The position numbers and the translations under genes are program-made. Of a stretch of 64,000 nucleotides of DNA, positions 25,701 through 32,208 are shown in pieces. Source of the DNA: Rhodeus uyekii. Its lineage: Eukaryota; Chordata; Actinopteri; Cypriniformes; Acheilognathidae. Positions within the stretch are counted from its first letter, which is position 1. Every line of letters begins with the position of its first letter. Below the pieces are notes generated by a model. That model was not told the origin of the DNA. It searched no databases and saw nothing but the letters and a program-made list of their open reading frames with translations. The stretch covers positions 4,808,501 to 4,872,500 of the forward strand of contig JAWRVZ010000030.1 of NCBI GenBank assembly GCA_037043235.1, given 5' to 3'.

Positions 25701-27078
25701 TAATCCTCACCCTCATATAGCCTGTGGGTTTTGGGGTTTTCTGTGTAACCCGCACCCTTATATAACCCGCACCCATAGATTGATGAACTTTTTTGTGTAA
25801 GTTCACATTTCAAATTTCGAATGTTGCTCGCATGACGTCAATTACCCATAACTGTTAGCTTGGCACACAATTCACACAATAAGAAAACACACAAATCCGA
25901 AGCAGAAGAAAAAGAAAAAGCAGTCTCTCCTGGTGTGCAGCAGCACGTCCCTTCAAAAGCGTATTCTACAGGTGTTGATCATCGGATGAGAGAAGAGCCC
26001 GCCCTCATGGCAGCACAGCCAATCACGTCGTCTTGCATGATTGACAGGTCAGACAGCCTATCAGTGCCAGCTGTCAGAGTTATAGTGCAAGCGCCAGAGA
26101 CAACAACCCTCGCACGAAAGAAAAACAGAATGAAATACTGCAAAAAAAAATCTCCCATCTTTAGGGACGTAACAAATATATTGAAATATTATTATGTGTA
26201 AAAAATTTGTGATATAGCCCGCACCCATATTTAACCCACACAACCCCTGCGGGGTTTGTAAAATCTGGTATAACCCGCGGGTTATATGCAGGAAAATATG
26301 GTATATATGTATAGGTACGAATGTATTTAAATTCATGACACAAGTTTCAATATAAATTACATCAAAGTATATTTTAGTTTACCGTAAATGCTGGTTAGTT
26401 CATTCAGCAGAACACTTTAACCATATTTCGGAGATAATAAAAACAATGATGAAATCGCATATAAAGATGTACTTAAGTCCTACTTAGGTGGATCAAAAAA
26501 AGAACTAAGTTACATTTAATATAAATTTAAACTCCATTACATTTTCATTTAAGTGCAATCAAGTGTCTGATTACATTAAGATCACACCCAAGACTTTCTT
26601 TTAAAGTATATGGTATATTGTTTAAAGTACTTTTTAAAAGTATGCTACTTTTTCACAATAGTATCTCCAAATTACAGTAATATTTAAAGTCAAATTGAGT
26701 TTAAAGTCACCTCTAATGGCAGTTGAATGTCATCTGTAGGTCCAGGGCGTTGGGGATGGAGGCTACACTAAAGAGAAGATCCGCATTGTGGAAGGCGTGT
26801 GTCTGCTCTCAGGAGAGGATCTTTACTGGGAAGACTTGAGACAATTGAAGGTATGTCGAGGAGCTGGGCTTCACACCTGCATGCGCACAGATACCGTCTC
26901 GCTACAGGCAAGCTCCGCCTCTCTGAACGATGGAGAAACTGAACAACTGCTGCAGGGTGACCAATCAGAGTGCTCGAGTATCAACACCACCCATGCCATA
27001 ACGGCTCAACATCATAGTGCGCATCCCGACACCGGCTGGGTCCAGAACCGTAAAGCCTCTACTGAGAGCGAAGTGTGA
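660..27078 (+). CDS. lrp4: LDL-receptor-related protein 4 (LRP4), 3' two-thirds, 24 coding exons
   Basis: Single-pass membrane receptor; in vertebrates LRP4 is the agrin co-receptor for MuSK at the neuromuscular junction and modulates Wnt signalling. Seen here: YWTD propeller blades, four EGF-like modules (exons at 1478, 11075, 15594, 23028), a stalk, one transmembrane helix (24066-24153) and a tail with NPSY and the C-terminus ESEV. The module order and the tail (TYSNPSYRTSTQEVKIE) match LRP4 rather than LRP1/2/5/6. Splitting the region at GT/AG sites gives 24 exons (3776 nt, about 1258 codons) whose phases all agree, with no stop before TGA 27076-27078, so the gene looks functional. The first exon lacks its upstream partner: LDLa repeats and most of propeller 1 are outside the window. 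Introns are large and full of DNA transposons. Exon coordinates are predicted from sequence only. Confidence 0.95.
1478..1603 (+). CDS. lrp4: lrp4 exon w2: EGF-like module after propeller 1
   Basis: Acceptor tgtttttag|gag, donor ccaga|gtaagt. It encodes one EGF-like module with six cysteines (NRCGSNNGGCSHLCL then ICACPTGF and NC). This module caps propeller 1, as in other LDLR-family receptors. Starts and ends in phase 1. Confidence 0.93.
1699..1905. mobile_element. Fragment of TACCGTATTTTCC-family DNA element
   Basis: Shares ataacccgcacc, tataacccgcacccatag and the following ~150 bp with the fuller copy at 25675-26303. Both terminal repeats are missing here. The rest of this intron (1906-2557) shows nothing recognisable. 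Confidence 0.65.
2558..2766 (+). CDS. lrp4: lrp4 exon w3: start of YWTD propeller 2
   Basis: Acceptor tgatcag|gtc, donor caggag|gttagc. It encodes LDKFLLFARRTDIRRISFDT and a blade with IYWTDVTTDSINRAKWDGT. The KFLLFARR opening recurs at the start of each LRP4 propeller. Ends in phase 0. Confidence 0.93.
3039..3260. repeat. Compound (TA)n/(TG)n microsatellite
   Basis: About 45 bp of TA followed by TG repeats at 3039-3100, then CA and TG tracts to about 3250 in the lrp4 intron. Fish introns commonly carry such tracts. Confidence 0.9.
3486..3567 (+). CDS. lrp4: lrp4 exon w4: propeller 2 blade
   Basis: 82-nt exon between ttgcag|gtt and gatgcag|gtactg. It encodes VVVDTSLESPAGLAIDWLTH and LYWTDA, an inter-blade segment plus YWTD strand. 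Phase 0 to 1. Confidence 0.92.
3736..3841 (+). CDS. lrp4: lrp4 exon w5: propeller 2 blade
   Basis: Acceptor cttttag|gca, donor ggcgg|gtaggt. Encodes TDRIEVSNTDGSMRTVLIWE and NLDRPRDIVVDPIGG. Phase 1 to 2. The following intron (3842-7715) is one of the largest here and carries three mobile elements. Confidence 0.92.
4197..5284. mobile_element. Non-autonomous Tc1/mariner-superfamily (pogo-like) element, copy 1
   Basis: Perfect 14-bp terminal inverted repeats CAGTAATACCTCGG (4197) and CCGAGGTATTACTG (ending 5284), flanked by TA on both sides (4195-4196, 5285-5286). No transposase remains. The interior carries a GC-rich minisatellite. Sub-terminal blocks such as gctcgtacaccaaaa and gctcgtacaccgatt repeat in inverted order near both ends. 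Copy 2 is at 52131-53800. Confidence 0.85.
4606..4842. repeat. Minisatellite inside pogo-like copy 1
   Basis: About ten imperfect tandem units of cacgggagccgcgaacgaac (about 20-21 bp), some extended to ~27 bp. It keeps several reading frames open by chance but encodes no gene. The pogo copy at 52131-53800 has a related array with aattcgcgggagccgcgaac units, so the array belongs to the element. Confidence 0.85.
5287..6044. other. lrp4 intron, nothing recognised
   Basis: AT-rich intron between two transposons. No coding homology or inverted-repeat structure seen. Confidence 0.5.
6045..6150 (-). mobile_element. Degenerate tRNA-derived SINE fragment
   Basis: Contains the block tttatgcatttggtagatgc followed by ttccctggaaatcgat and catgacctt, resembling the SINE at 22567-22710 but eroded. 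Confidence 0.5.
6555..7629. mobile_element. Tigger/pogo-like DNA element with eroded interior
   Basis: Ends CAGTGGAACCCGGTTATGTC (left) and, reverse-complemented, CAGTGGAACACACTTATCTC (right). The CAGTGGAAC termini and the repeated gttgacataa/gttgagataac blocks near each end are typical of Tigger-type elements. TA flanks the left end; the right flank is not a clean TA. On the minus strand a 156-codon open frame (7501-7031) may be a transposase C-terminal remnant, but no catalytic motif is visible. Confidence 0.65.
7716..7917 (+). CDS. lrp4: lrp4 exon w6: propeller 2 blades
   Basis: Acceptor ccatag|att, donor agacag|gtagaa. It encodes FMYWTDWGANPKIESAGMDA, NLTWPNGLAIDY and LYWADA, two consecutive blades. 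Phase 2 to 0; contiguous with exon w5 across the TE-rich intron. Confidence 0.93.
8008..8197 (+). CDS. lrp4: lrp4 exon w7: end of propeller 2
   Basis: Acceptor attgaag|gtg, donor actacag|gtaaaa. It encodes VLIGSQLPHPFGLTLHEDRI, YWTDWQSKSIQSADK and ENLMDIHMFHHHR, the closing blade of propeller 2. Phase 0 to 1. Confidence 0.93.
8339..9449. mobile_element. hAT-type non-autonomous element, copy 1
   Basis: Starts CATAGGTGTCAAACTC and ends GAGTTTGACACCCCTG, with an exact 8-bp target duplication atatagat (8331-8338, 9450-9457). Sub-terminal ggcccgcgggccacatccgg is shared with the copies at 28739 and 59768. A fragment of the TACCGTATTTTCC family (about 8525-8843) is nested inside. Confidence 0.9.
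8525..8843. mobile_element. TACCGTATTTTCC-family fragment nested in hAT copy 1
   Basis: Matches 1796-1840 and the right half of 25675-26303 (gttgatcatcggatgagaag, gattgacaggtcagacagc) and ends gcgggaaaatacggta. It has the right terminus but not a clear left one. Confidence 0.7.
9830..10400. repeat. AT-rich dispersed repeat A, copy 1
   Basis: Shares blocks with 25320-25670 and 26304-26640: aaacactttcatgactgttt / aatacactttcatgactatt, and tatattttagtgtaccataa / tatattttagtttaccgtaa. Likely an old DNA element; no termini defined. 10401-11074 is AT-rich intron with nothing recognised. Confidence 0.55.
11075..11206 (+). CDS. lrp4: lrp4 exon w8: EGF-like module after propeller 2
   Basis: Six-cysteine EGF-like module (TPCSVNNGGCSHLCLL, CACPTGINL, GKTC). 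Two acceptors are possible, ctaaag|tcc (11074) and gtccag|acg (11079). Only the first keeps the phase with exon w7 (1 nt carried over), so 11075 was chosen. Donor ctcacg|gtaata. Confidence 0.9.
11207..11746 (+). other. lrp4 intron, nothing recognised
   Basis: Intron between exons w8 and w9; no repeat or gene signal seen. Confidence 0.5.
11747..11887 (+). CDS. lrp4: lrp4 exon w9: start of propeller 3
   Basis: Acceptor cttacag|caatg, donor tagaag|gtacaa. Encodes MNSFLIFARRTDIRMISLDI, PYFADVV and NTIAIGVDAVEG. Phase 1 to 1. A hAT-like element starts 28 bp after the donor. Confidence 0.93.
11916..12554. mobile_element. DNA element with TAGAGCTGCACGGTT termini
   Basis: Left end TAGAGCTGCACGGTTAATTG and right end CGAACCGTGCAGCTCTA are inverted copies. 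The type resembles fish hAT non-autonomous elements, but no clear 8-bp target duplication was found. Lies in the intron between exons w9 and w10. Confidence 0.6.
12621..12707 (+). CDS. lrp4: lrp4 exon w10: propeller 3 blade
   Basis: Short 87-nt exon between ctgtag|gta and aactg|gtaagg. Encodes KVYWSDSTLKKISRANINGT. Phase 1 to 1. The next intron is only 97 bp. Confidence 0.92.
12805..12976 (+). CDS. lrp4: lrp4 exon w11: propeller 3 blade
   Basis: Acceptor ctttcag|gtc, donor gatgg|ggtaac, read as ATG GG|GT. Encodes TTDGLAVDSVGRKIYWTDTG, NRIEVANLNGS and NLDSPRAIALFHEMG. The Arg of SPRAI (12948-12950) aligns with human R1170, a sclerosteosis site in propeller 3. Phase 1 to 2. Confidence 0.93.
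12977..13538 (+). other. lrp4 intron, nothing recognised
   Basis: AT-rich intron between exons w11 and w12; no structure beyond splice signals. Confidence 0.5.
13539..13701 (+). CDS. lrp4: lrp4 exon w12: propeller 3 blades
   Basis: Acceptor ctttttag|gta, donor actgag|gttagt. Encodes YMYWTDWGEHAKLERSSMDG, LGWPNGLAIDKDG and LLWADAHTE. The Trp of TDWG (13558-13560) aligns with human W1186. Phase 2 to 0. Confidence 0.93.
13702..14330 (+). other. lrp4 intron, nothing recognised
   Basis: Contains a short A-run near 13907 but no recognisable element. Confidence 0.5.
14331..14556 (+). CDS. lrp4: lrp4 exon w13: end of propeller 3
   Basis: Acceptor accattag|cgg, donor cctttgg|gtagga. Encodes RIEASDLNGSNRRTLVSPVQ, HPYGLTLLGPHMYWTDWQ and NLPGLMDIQAVDRA. 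Phase 0 to 1. Confidence 0.93.
14557..15593 (+). other. lrp4 intron, no clear element
   Basis: AT-rich intron. The block around 14940-15200 (ttgcatacatttttggtcaag...) may be an old repeat, but no termini are visible. Confidence 0.45.
15594..15897 (+). CDS. lrp4: lrp4 exon w14: EGF-like module plus start of propeller 4
   Basis: The longest internal exon here (304 nt). It encodes the third EGF-like module (NKCGRRNGGCTHLCL, CACPTGILL, GRSC) continuous with the first propeller-4 blade (ETYLLFSNRISVRRISLDT, LYYTDVSLDVI). After propellers 1 and 2 the EGF and first-blade segments are separate exons; here they are fused. Acceptor ctgcag|gct, donor atcag|gtatca. Phase 1 to 2. Confidence 0.93.
16055..16273 (+). 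CDS. lrp4: lrp4 exon w15: propeller 4 blades
   Basis: Acceptor tttcag|gcg, donor aaagg|gtgaga. Encodes RVNLDGSDMETVISHGLK, TTDGLAVDWVARNMYWTDTG and SLDEPRAIAVFPSKG. Phase 2 to 2. Confidence 0.93.
16453..16575 (-). mobile_element. tRNA-derived SINE fragment
   Basis: Block tttatgcatttggctaaagt, then aaacccatgaacttggcgtt and gctagcactgtgctctac: the reverse complement of a SINE tRNA-like head, as at 22567-22710. Confidence 0.6.
16672..16722. repeat. (TG)n microsatellite
   Basis: About 25 uninterrupted TG units in the lrp4 intron, continuing as an imperfect TG/TA tract to about 16765. Confidence 0.95.
16982..17116 (+). CDS. lrp4: lrp4 exon w16: propeller 4 blade
   Basis: Acceptor tggccag|gtt, donor cgcag|gtaaaa. 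Encodes FLFWTDWGHIAKIERAYLDG and LGWPNGLTLDYDTR. Phase 2 to 2. Confidence 0.93.
17420..18054. mobile_element. MITE-like element with TTTCCATCCA ends
   Basis: Left end tagctaggtttccatccaag and right end ggtggatggaaatgcaacta form an imperfect terminal inverted repeat around TTTCCATCCA/TGGATGGAAA. A second pair, tttccatc near 17498 and gatggaaa near 18042, strengthens the palindromic layout. No coding capacity. Confidence 0.6.
18055..19312 (+). other. lrp4 intron, nothing recognised
   Basis: AT-rich intron between two MITE-like elements; no gene or clear repeat boundary. Confidence 0.5.
19313..19483. mobile_element. Short Tigger-like MITE
   Basis: Left end agtataatccctcttttatt and the reverse complement of the right end acagtaatcccctcgccatt are related. 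The interior has the gcgaaaccgcgaaatggcg block typical of these small elements. About 170 bp. Confidence 0.6.
19808..19916 (+). CDS. lrp4: lrp4 exon w17: propeller 4 blade
   Basis: Acceptor gtatag|gat, donor acgcag|gtacct. Encodes IFWVDAHLDRIESSDLNGKL and SHPFALTQ. The acceptor tract is weak (catgtatag), but the phase and homology fit. Phase 2 to 0. Confidence 0.92.
20195..20339 (+). CDS. lrp4: lrp4 exon w18: end of propeller 4
   Basis: Acceptor tcacag|caa, donor agactg|gtaaga. Encodes QDHWIYWTDWQTKSIQRVDK and NVEGLMDIIVVSPQRQT. Phase 0 to 1. Confidence 0.93.
20500..20731. mobile_element. Palindromic MITE with TTAA target duplication
   Basis: TTAA at 20496-20499 and 20732-20735 flank a 232-bp element starting AAGGGATAGTTCACCC and ending ACTATCCCT. 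The arms from about 20545 to 20690 are long inverted repeats (ttgaacacaaaagaagatat against atatcttcttttgtgttcaa). A TTAA duplication points to piggyBac- or Kolobok-type mobilisation. A partial relative with gatagttcacccaaaagtg is at 38130. Confidence 0.8.
20736..22566 (+). other. lrp4 intron with a SINE tail
   Basis: AT-rich intron. The block gcaagttgctttggatgaaa and gcgtctgccaaatgcataaa at about 21330-21370 is a plus-strand SINE tail. The open frame at 21839-22060 has no recognisable homology. Otherwise nothing seen. Confidence 0.45.
22567..22710 (-). mobile_element. tRNA-derived SINE
   Basis: On the minus strand it begins with gctcaatcagtagagcactg (A-box-like) and contains gggttcgatccc (B-box-like), then ends with the SINE tail cgtctgccaaatgcataaat. 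It is a Pol III-type retroposon head, not a tRNA gene: no acceptor stem is formed. Confidence 0.75.
23028..23141 (+). CDS. lrp4: lrp4 exon w19: last EGF-like module
   Basis: Acceptor tttcaag|gta, donor ctacaa|gtgagt. Six-cysteine module (NYCGVNNGGCTHLCLA, CACPDEPDGRQC), juxtamembrane to propeller 4. Phase 1 to 1. Confidence 0.92.
23733..23835 (+). CDS. lrp4: lrp4 exon w20: extracellular stalk
   Basis: Pro/Thr/Lys-rich low-complexity stalk (SGYIPTAPEKGTMGT, KKLPTEKPHKG), poorly conserved in the family. Acceptor ggactag|tct is weak; donor gtcaa|gtaagt is strong. Supported mainly by phase (1 to 2) on both sides. Confidence 0.8.
23911..23975 (+). CDS. lrp4: lrp4 exon w21: stalk with two cysteines
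   Basis: 65-nt exon, acceptor ctcctcag|ttg, donor ctcgtg|gtaaat. Encodes CTDATLDPEDCFQNN and VVSAPR. Human LRP4 also has a Cys pair before the membrane. Phase 2 to 1. Confidence 0.87.
24066..24153 (+). CDS. lrp4: lrp4 exon w22: transmembrane segment
   Basis: Acceptor ctatag|atg, donor ttacag|gtagat. Encodes DESPHISYVIGGALSILAIL then LILIAAFIIY, a single hydrophobic helix followed by the basic stop-transfer RHKKFK in the next exon. Phase 1 to 2. Confidence 0.93.
24232..24373 (+). CDS. lrp4: lrp4 exon w23: cytoplasmic tail with NPSY
   Basis: Acceptor tttccag|gca, donor aaagag|gtattg. Encodes HKKFKFADPGVSN and TYSNPSYRTSTQEVKIE. The NPSY tetrapeptide is an NPxY-type motif for PTB adaptors and endocytosis. 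This stretch is the most diagnostic LRP4 signature in the window. Phase 2 to 0. Confidence 0.95.
25320..25674. repeat. AT-rich dispersed repeat A, copy 2 (left part)
   Basis: Similar to 9830-10050; interrupted at 25675 by a DNA element and resuming after 26303 to about 26640. The region 24374-25319 before it is ordinary intron. Confidence 0.55.
25675..26303. mobile_element. TACCGTATTTTCC-family non-autonomous DNA element
   Basis: Left end TACCGTATTTTCCCACAAAT; right end gggttatatgcaggaaaatatggta, the imperfect inverse. Internal repeats of tataacccgcaccc occur near both ends. It sits inside dispersed repeat A, which is continuous on either side. Fragments of the same family are at 1699 and 8525. 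Confidence 0.75.
26740..27078 (+). CDS. lrp4: lrp4 exon w24: C-terminal tail and stop codon
   Basis: Acceptor catctgtag|gtc; 113 codons including TGA 27076-27078. Encodes YTKEKIRIVEGVCLLSGEDL, TDTVSLQASSASLNDGETEQ, LLQGDQSECSS and the end KASTESEV. The last residues fit a class I PDZ ligand (S-x-V), as in mammalian LRP4. An internal aag|gtatgt resembles a donor, but reading through it preserves homology. Confidence 0.94.
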   Translation, partial: VQGVGDGGYTKEKIRIVEGVCLLSGEDLYWEDLRQLKVCRGAGLHTCMRTDTVSLQASSASLNDGETEQLLQGDQSECSSINTTHAITAQHHSAHPDTGWVQNRKASTESEV

Positions 27079-27875
27079 AAATGTACAAACCGATGCGGTC
27101 AACATGGAGGCAGACATATATACGGGAAAACGGAAACGTCATTGGCGGTTTCACTTCAAAATCTGCCTGAAAAAGGCTTGAATACGCACTGTTATTAGAA
27201 GTAAAACAGGTAGGTACAGTCATATGGACCATATATACACGTAAGCAGCTGGTACAGAGGAAAGCTAATGCATAAATACACCAACAGCCAAATGAACTGT
27301 AAATAGATTCGAGACAGACCTCATACTTGAAAGTTTCCTTTGCATTACTCTAAACGTCAATAATACATATATAAAAATGGTACGTGACATTCATGCACAC
27401 AAACCCTTTGCTCAGTTCATCTGGATTGCCTCTAATATCTTCTGCCCTCTTGCTTTGGACTGCGCAACCCTTTTTTTGTGTCCTTTGAACTATGGAGATG
27501 CTGGAATCAAAGAACGGACCTTGTGAGAAGGAAAAAAGAAACACTGACTGATATTTTGAGCCTTTTTGTATACAAGAGAAATTCTTTGAAAGTAACTGCT
27601 TTTTGTTTCTAATGCAAGCTTACATTATTTCGGTTTAGGAAATGCGCAGCATCGGCTCTCATCTTGTCATGATAAAAATATGTATTTATGAACTTTCTGT
27701 ACTTTGGATTGGGTTTTAAATGTTTTATTCTTTTGAAGTAGTTTTAAAAGCATTAGGACTGTTGAAAGACTCGTTCACAAAAACTTGTGATGGTGCCAAA
27801 GGACAGAATTTACACACTCATGAAGAATCTGTTTTTTTCAGCAACACTGAATAAATTCCAGTCCATTTTAAAGAG
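27079..27875 (+). other. lrp4: lrp4 3' UTR, minimal extent
   Basis: Non-coding sequence after the stop. The first good polyadenylation hexamer is AATAAA at 27850-27855. A second AATAAA lies near 28000, and the AT-rich non-repetitive tract runs on to about 30000, so longer alternative 3' ends are possible. The extent is inferred. Confidence 0.55.
27850..27855 (+). terminator. polyadenylation signal AATAAA of lrp4
   Basis: Canonical hexamer 772 bp after the stop codon. It is the nearest one downstream of the last exon on the same strand. Confidence 0.5.
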
Positions 27876-28738
27876 TATTATACTTATTTTGTCAAAGGTG
27901 GAGCCAGTTTATGTATACAAGAAATGCTAGAATTATATATAAATATAAATAATGCTGGCATTTTTTGTTTGATATGTTCAGAATTAATAGAACAACCAAA
28001 ACAATAAAACAGCCAGCCAGAATCTGTAAAGCACCTTGCACTTGTACATTATTTATCCATCTTATGAAATTATAGGGCTGTGCTAATTGTGTAAGTGAAT
28101 GCAACCGACTGGGTGAATGTCACAAAACCTGTCAGGATCAAGTCCAGGTCACAGTTTCTCCATTTTTTTTGTTCCATTTTCTCATTACTTTAATGCAATA
28201 CAGTACTATAATAGATTCTCATTATTGTAATATGTTTAAATTGTAAAGTATTTATACTATGTGGTAGTATTTTTTGTATTGCCTTTTATGCTGATTGTAA
28301 AAAAGTAACTTTTCTGTAACACTGTAAAAATAATATATTGAATTAATGAGAATACTATTTGAGAATAATGTGCTTGAGGACAATGTGGAAAATGGTGAAC
28401 TGTCATGGAAAGAATCTCATATTGCAAAAGTCTTGGAGGCAAAGAACCAACTGAAACGAAGCAAATTTTGCATTCCAATCATTTAATGCACAGCTTTCCA
28501 TGGTCATTTTCCAGGATTGAAAAGTTAAAGCTGTTATTTTCACTGGTAGATGGAGGAAGACAGATGTAACATTCTGACCACTTTAAATCAGACACACATA
28601 TGAAGTCATGTGTAATTATTTTAGAAGAATGAACTATAGCATTTTATTTGTATTACTTTTTTTTTTCGAGAGGGATGGTGGTTACCTGTGCAACTGTGAG
28701 TTTAATTCCTTCAAAAACAGCAACATAACTCCCTAGTT

Positions 28739-29183
28739 CATAAGTGTCAAACTCAAGGCCCGCGGGCCACATCCGGCCCGGCAATAATAATTATGTCCGG
28801 CCTGTGAGATCATTTTATTAATGGCCCGCGAGATCATTTTATTAATGGCCCAGCGATATGAAGCGCTGGCAACACAATAAACTACAGATCCCAAAATGCA
28901 ACGCTTCATTCAGCTGCCTTGCCGAACACTTCCCGTGTTAATCAAGTCTAGCTTATGGCTTATGATGCTTCGTGCTCCCCCCCTTCAACAATCTAGTATC
29001 GCGCTCAGCTCTTTAACAATCTAGTATCTCGCTCACCCCGTCAACAATCTAGTATCGCGCTCATCCCCCCGTCAACAATCTAGTTTCGCGCTGGAAATCT
29101 TCAGTACAATCTGGCAACACTGCCCGCGACCTAAAGTGTGTTTTGGATTTTGGCCCACTGTGCAATTGAGTTTGACACCCCTG
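28739..29183. mobile_element. hAT-type non-autonomous element, copy 2
   Basis: Starts CATAAGTGTCAAACTC, ends GAGTTTGACACCCCTG, with an exact 8-bp target duplication ccctagtt (28731-28738, 29184-29191). Inside are four tandem copies of caacaatctagtatcgcgct (28985-29091), a local amplification not seen in copy 1. Confidence 0.92.
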
Positions 29184-29191
29184 CCCTAGTT

Positions 29192-31254
29192 GCTAAAAAA
29201 TATAATGTACCAATTCAGCAGCAAAGTGATTTCATTAATAAAGCAGTGTCTATCGAACAGTGATTACATTTTAATTACCTGTGCATTAAACTGTTTTATT
29301 ATGTTCTATCTCCAGCCAATATTTTTTTTCATATTGGGTTTAATTTTTACTCTGACATGGTTTTGTGAGATTCACCCTATATTGAAAATGATTAAAAAGG
29401 ATTTCTCTCATATATATATATATATATATGGAAATGTTTGATGCTTTTAAATTTGGTGTTTACATGTTTATTTTATATAAGGATTATTTGAGGATTGTTA
29501 TAAACCCACATGTATTCTCACAACCACCTTGGAGTCAGTTCTCCGAGGTTCAGGACTATGTTTTTGCTGCTAAAACACATGCCGCATTTAGGCCACATAG
29601 GAATTTATTGGTCTTGGCAGCTCTAATTGTTGGCTGAGAAGGCAACCAGATATGATTGCCGTTTAGTTTCCTTCCCTCCACTCCTTTTTCAGAAACAAAG
29701 TCAGATTTTCACAACAGAGTCAAAAATGGATAATGTATACAAAGTCTTTTGAACAAACATGCATTAATTTGATTCATTTAAGTTATATAACCACTTCATT
29801 TGTTCGTAGGGTTGGTGCCAGTTATTTAACCGAGTGCTCTGTCTCATGTAACTGCTGTAAGTTAACTAAGATATATTTATAATTTTCTTTGGTTGTAACT
29901 TGTATGTAAATATGAAGATGCTGTATATGTAGTTCTTTGCGATACTAACATGCTGTGTGTGACAGTGGTTTACTTTGCTTTTTTCTATCTTTAATATAAA
30001 ACTGCATTTGCTTTTGAATACAAATATGGCACTTATTTGACTCACTTTCTTTTAAATATACTACACATATATTACATTTTGCAGGTTTTGTATATTAATG
30101 ACTTTTGTTTTAAAGTTTTACATCACAATTCAGATCTCTATAAATCTACCAGCTATCTTTTTGTTTAAGGAAGATGTATACAAGTCAAGTAATAGGATCA
30201 TTAATATATTTGCATTGTAGAAGACCACTTCCTAATCAAATTGAATTTGCAGCAAATTCATAAAGGCCAGTTACAACTGGCTTGGAAAAATAAATATAAA
30301 CCTGCTGTATCTCAAATATGATCTCAATTGAATAATTCATTCTTAAATACTTAATATTGCTGAATTGTTTTCTTTGTATTGTGCTGCTACTTCAAACTTT
30401 AATGAATAATGTTTAAAGCAGAGGTTGTACCAACATGATTAAAAAGGATACATTATATATATATATATATATATAGCATTAGCTGAGAAGCTAATAACAG
30501 TCTTCAGCTAGATACAGTGATGTTTATTAAACAGTTAATGAATAGATATTTGAAAATTCATAATTTTTCCTAATATTACAGTTGGTTCACGAAATCTGGG
30601 AACTGTTAGAATTTGTTCATATTGATAATTCAATTTAAAGTGTTACTGCGGAGCAAGTGAAGAGGACACTGATTCAAAACATATTTGTTTGTTTTTTAAC
30701 AATACATTGTTTTGAATGGGTGTATTTGTAGACAAAGGTCTCAGCTAATGAACCATGTAAGGGAGCAGGCTTTGTCTCCATTTCTTTCTTCTTTTTTTCT
30801 TCTTTTTTGTAGTAAAAACTTACATTTATTCCAGAACTGAATTCTGTCAGACACACTAAAATGCAATCTTCAATTATGTAATAATACAGTAAAGGAGCTA
30901 AGAGATAAAATACATTTTCTTTCTGTTTTCCCATTATTATGAATATTCTCTCTGGGTTATGAAGCTCTGGTCGATCCTCCAACACAGTAGGAGGCGACAG
31001 TGTACCTTAATGTTGGTGCTACTAAAGAACTAAAGAAGAAGAAGAATTCCATGACCACATCAATGTAGTTTTTGCCAAAGTTGAACTACAATGGACTCAA
31101 ATATGCAAATCTGTTGTAGCAGTGTTCTTTGATCTAGATAAAGGTTATGGTATTTTGGAAAGAGGGGCTTCTGATTGGGTGTAGGGGTAGGATGTATAAT
31201 TGGGTGATTTTTATATAATCTAGGGTAGCTACATATATCTAACATACATACGTA
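29192..31254. other. AT-rich intergenic DNA, possible distal lrp4 3' UTR
   Basis: No gene supported. Short (AT)n tracts at about 29409 and 30455. It may include alternative lrp4 3' ends (aatataaaac near 29993). Otherwise featureless. Confidence 0.45.
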
Positions 31255-32130
31255 ATTGGAACTGGAACACCTCAAGGAAGTGTATGCAGCCCTCTTCAAA
31301 TTCAATGTTTGACTGTTGGGTCAGGTATGGGAAAATCACTTTATGCTAACGGTGGGTCAATGTGGAAAAGAGGAAGAAATATTATGTACACCGCAAAGTT
31401 TATAATTTTGATTGGAAATAAATTGGGATTTTGTTTGTCTATAGCTAAATTCCAGATAATGTGTTTTTCAAAAGAAAAATACAGAAGAAAAATGCTAAAC
31501 TATATGGTCATATTCTTAAGCAAGTAGATGTGGACTATCAATTCAGTGCAAGCATCCTTTGAAGGCTGGTTGAGTCAAAGAGGCGCAAGAAATGCATATT
31601 GAAAAATGTATTATGTAATGCTAAAGAGCACTAATGCCTGGTTTCACAGACCGCTTAAAAGCTTAAGCCCCACACTAAACAGCATTTTTGAGCCGTTTTA
31701 ACTGAAAGCAGCTTGCACTGATCTCTCTTAAAATGTCAGTGCTATTGCTTTGTCTCAATAAGCACACAAGTAATGTTTTTTTTCTAAGACACGTTTGCAA
31801 AAGCTACTTAAATGTGCTAATTTAGCTAAGGCCTACTCGTGGCTCAGTCTAAGCCCTTTCTGTGAAACCAGCCTTAAACGCAGTTCACTCAGTAACATGT
31901 AATCCTCACTTACAAGGTCACCAGTTGATTATGGATGCATGGTATATGGAACGGCATGTGATACAGTCCAGAAGAAAATAGATGTGTTGTGAGGCTTTTA
32001 GTACTTCTCCAGTGAAAGCTTTACACCTAGAAATGTGTGAACTGAAATTCCTTTATAAGTGACGAGTAAACAAATATCTATGAGCGATTAGGTATTCTGA
32101 AAAAGAACACAATGCTGGACAGCCGAAAAA
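31255..32130 (+). pseudogene. LINE reverse-transcriptase fragment (I/jockey-like), split by a MITE
   Basis: Conceptual translation reads GTGTPQGSVCSPL near 31258 (an RT motif), KSLYANGGSMWKRGRNI at about 31330 where an F/Y-A-D-D box would be (here YANG), and after the MITE VDYGCMVYGTACDTVQKK at about 31925. Several frame changes; inactive. The catalytic Asp pair is degraded. Confidence 0.7.
31632..31877. mobile_element. MITE with GCCTGGTTTCACAGA ends
   Basis: Left end taatgcctggtttcacagac and right end tctgtgaaaccagccttaa are inverted repeats. About 245 bp, inserted in the LINE RT fragment. No coding capacity. Confidence 0.75.
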
Positions 32131-32208
32131 GTTTGTGTTTCATGAGTGTCTGTTCATGATATACAAGAACAAATCAAAAGAAAAATAAAGACATTACAGC
32201 TGAATATA

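Noticed and set aside
26860..26866. Splice donor aag|gtatgt inside the last lrp4 exon
   Set aside because: Reading through preserves the conserved tail (CMRTDTVSLQASS) in frame, and no fitting acceptor was found downstream.
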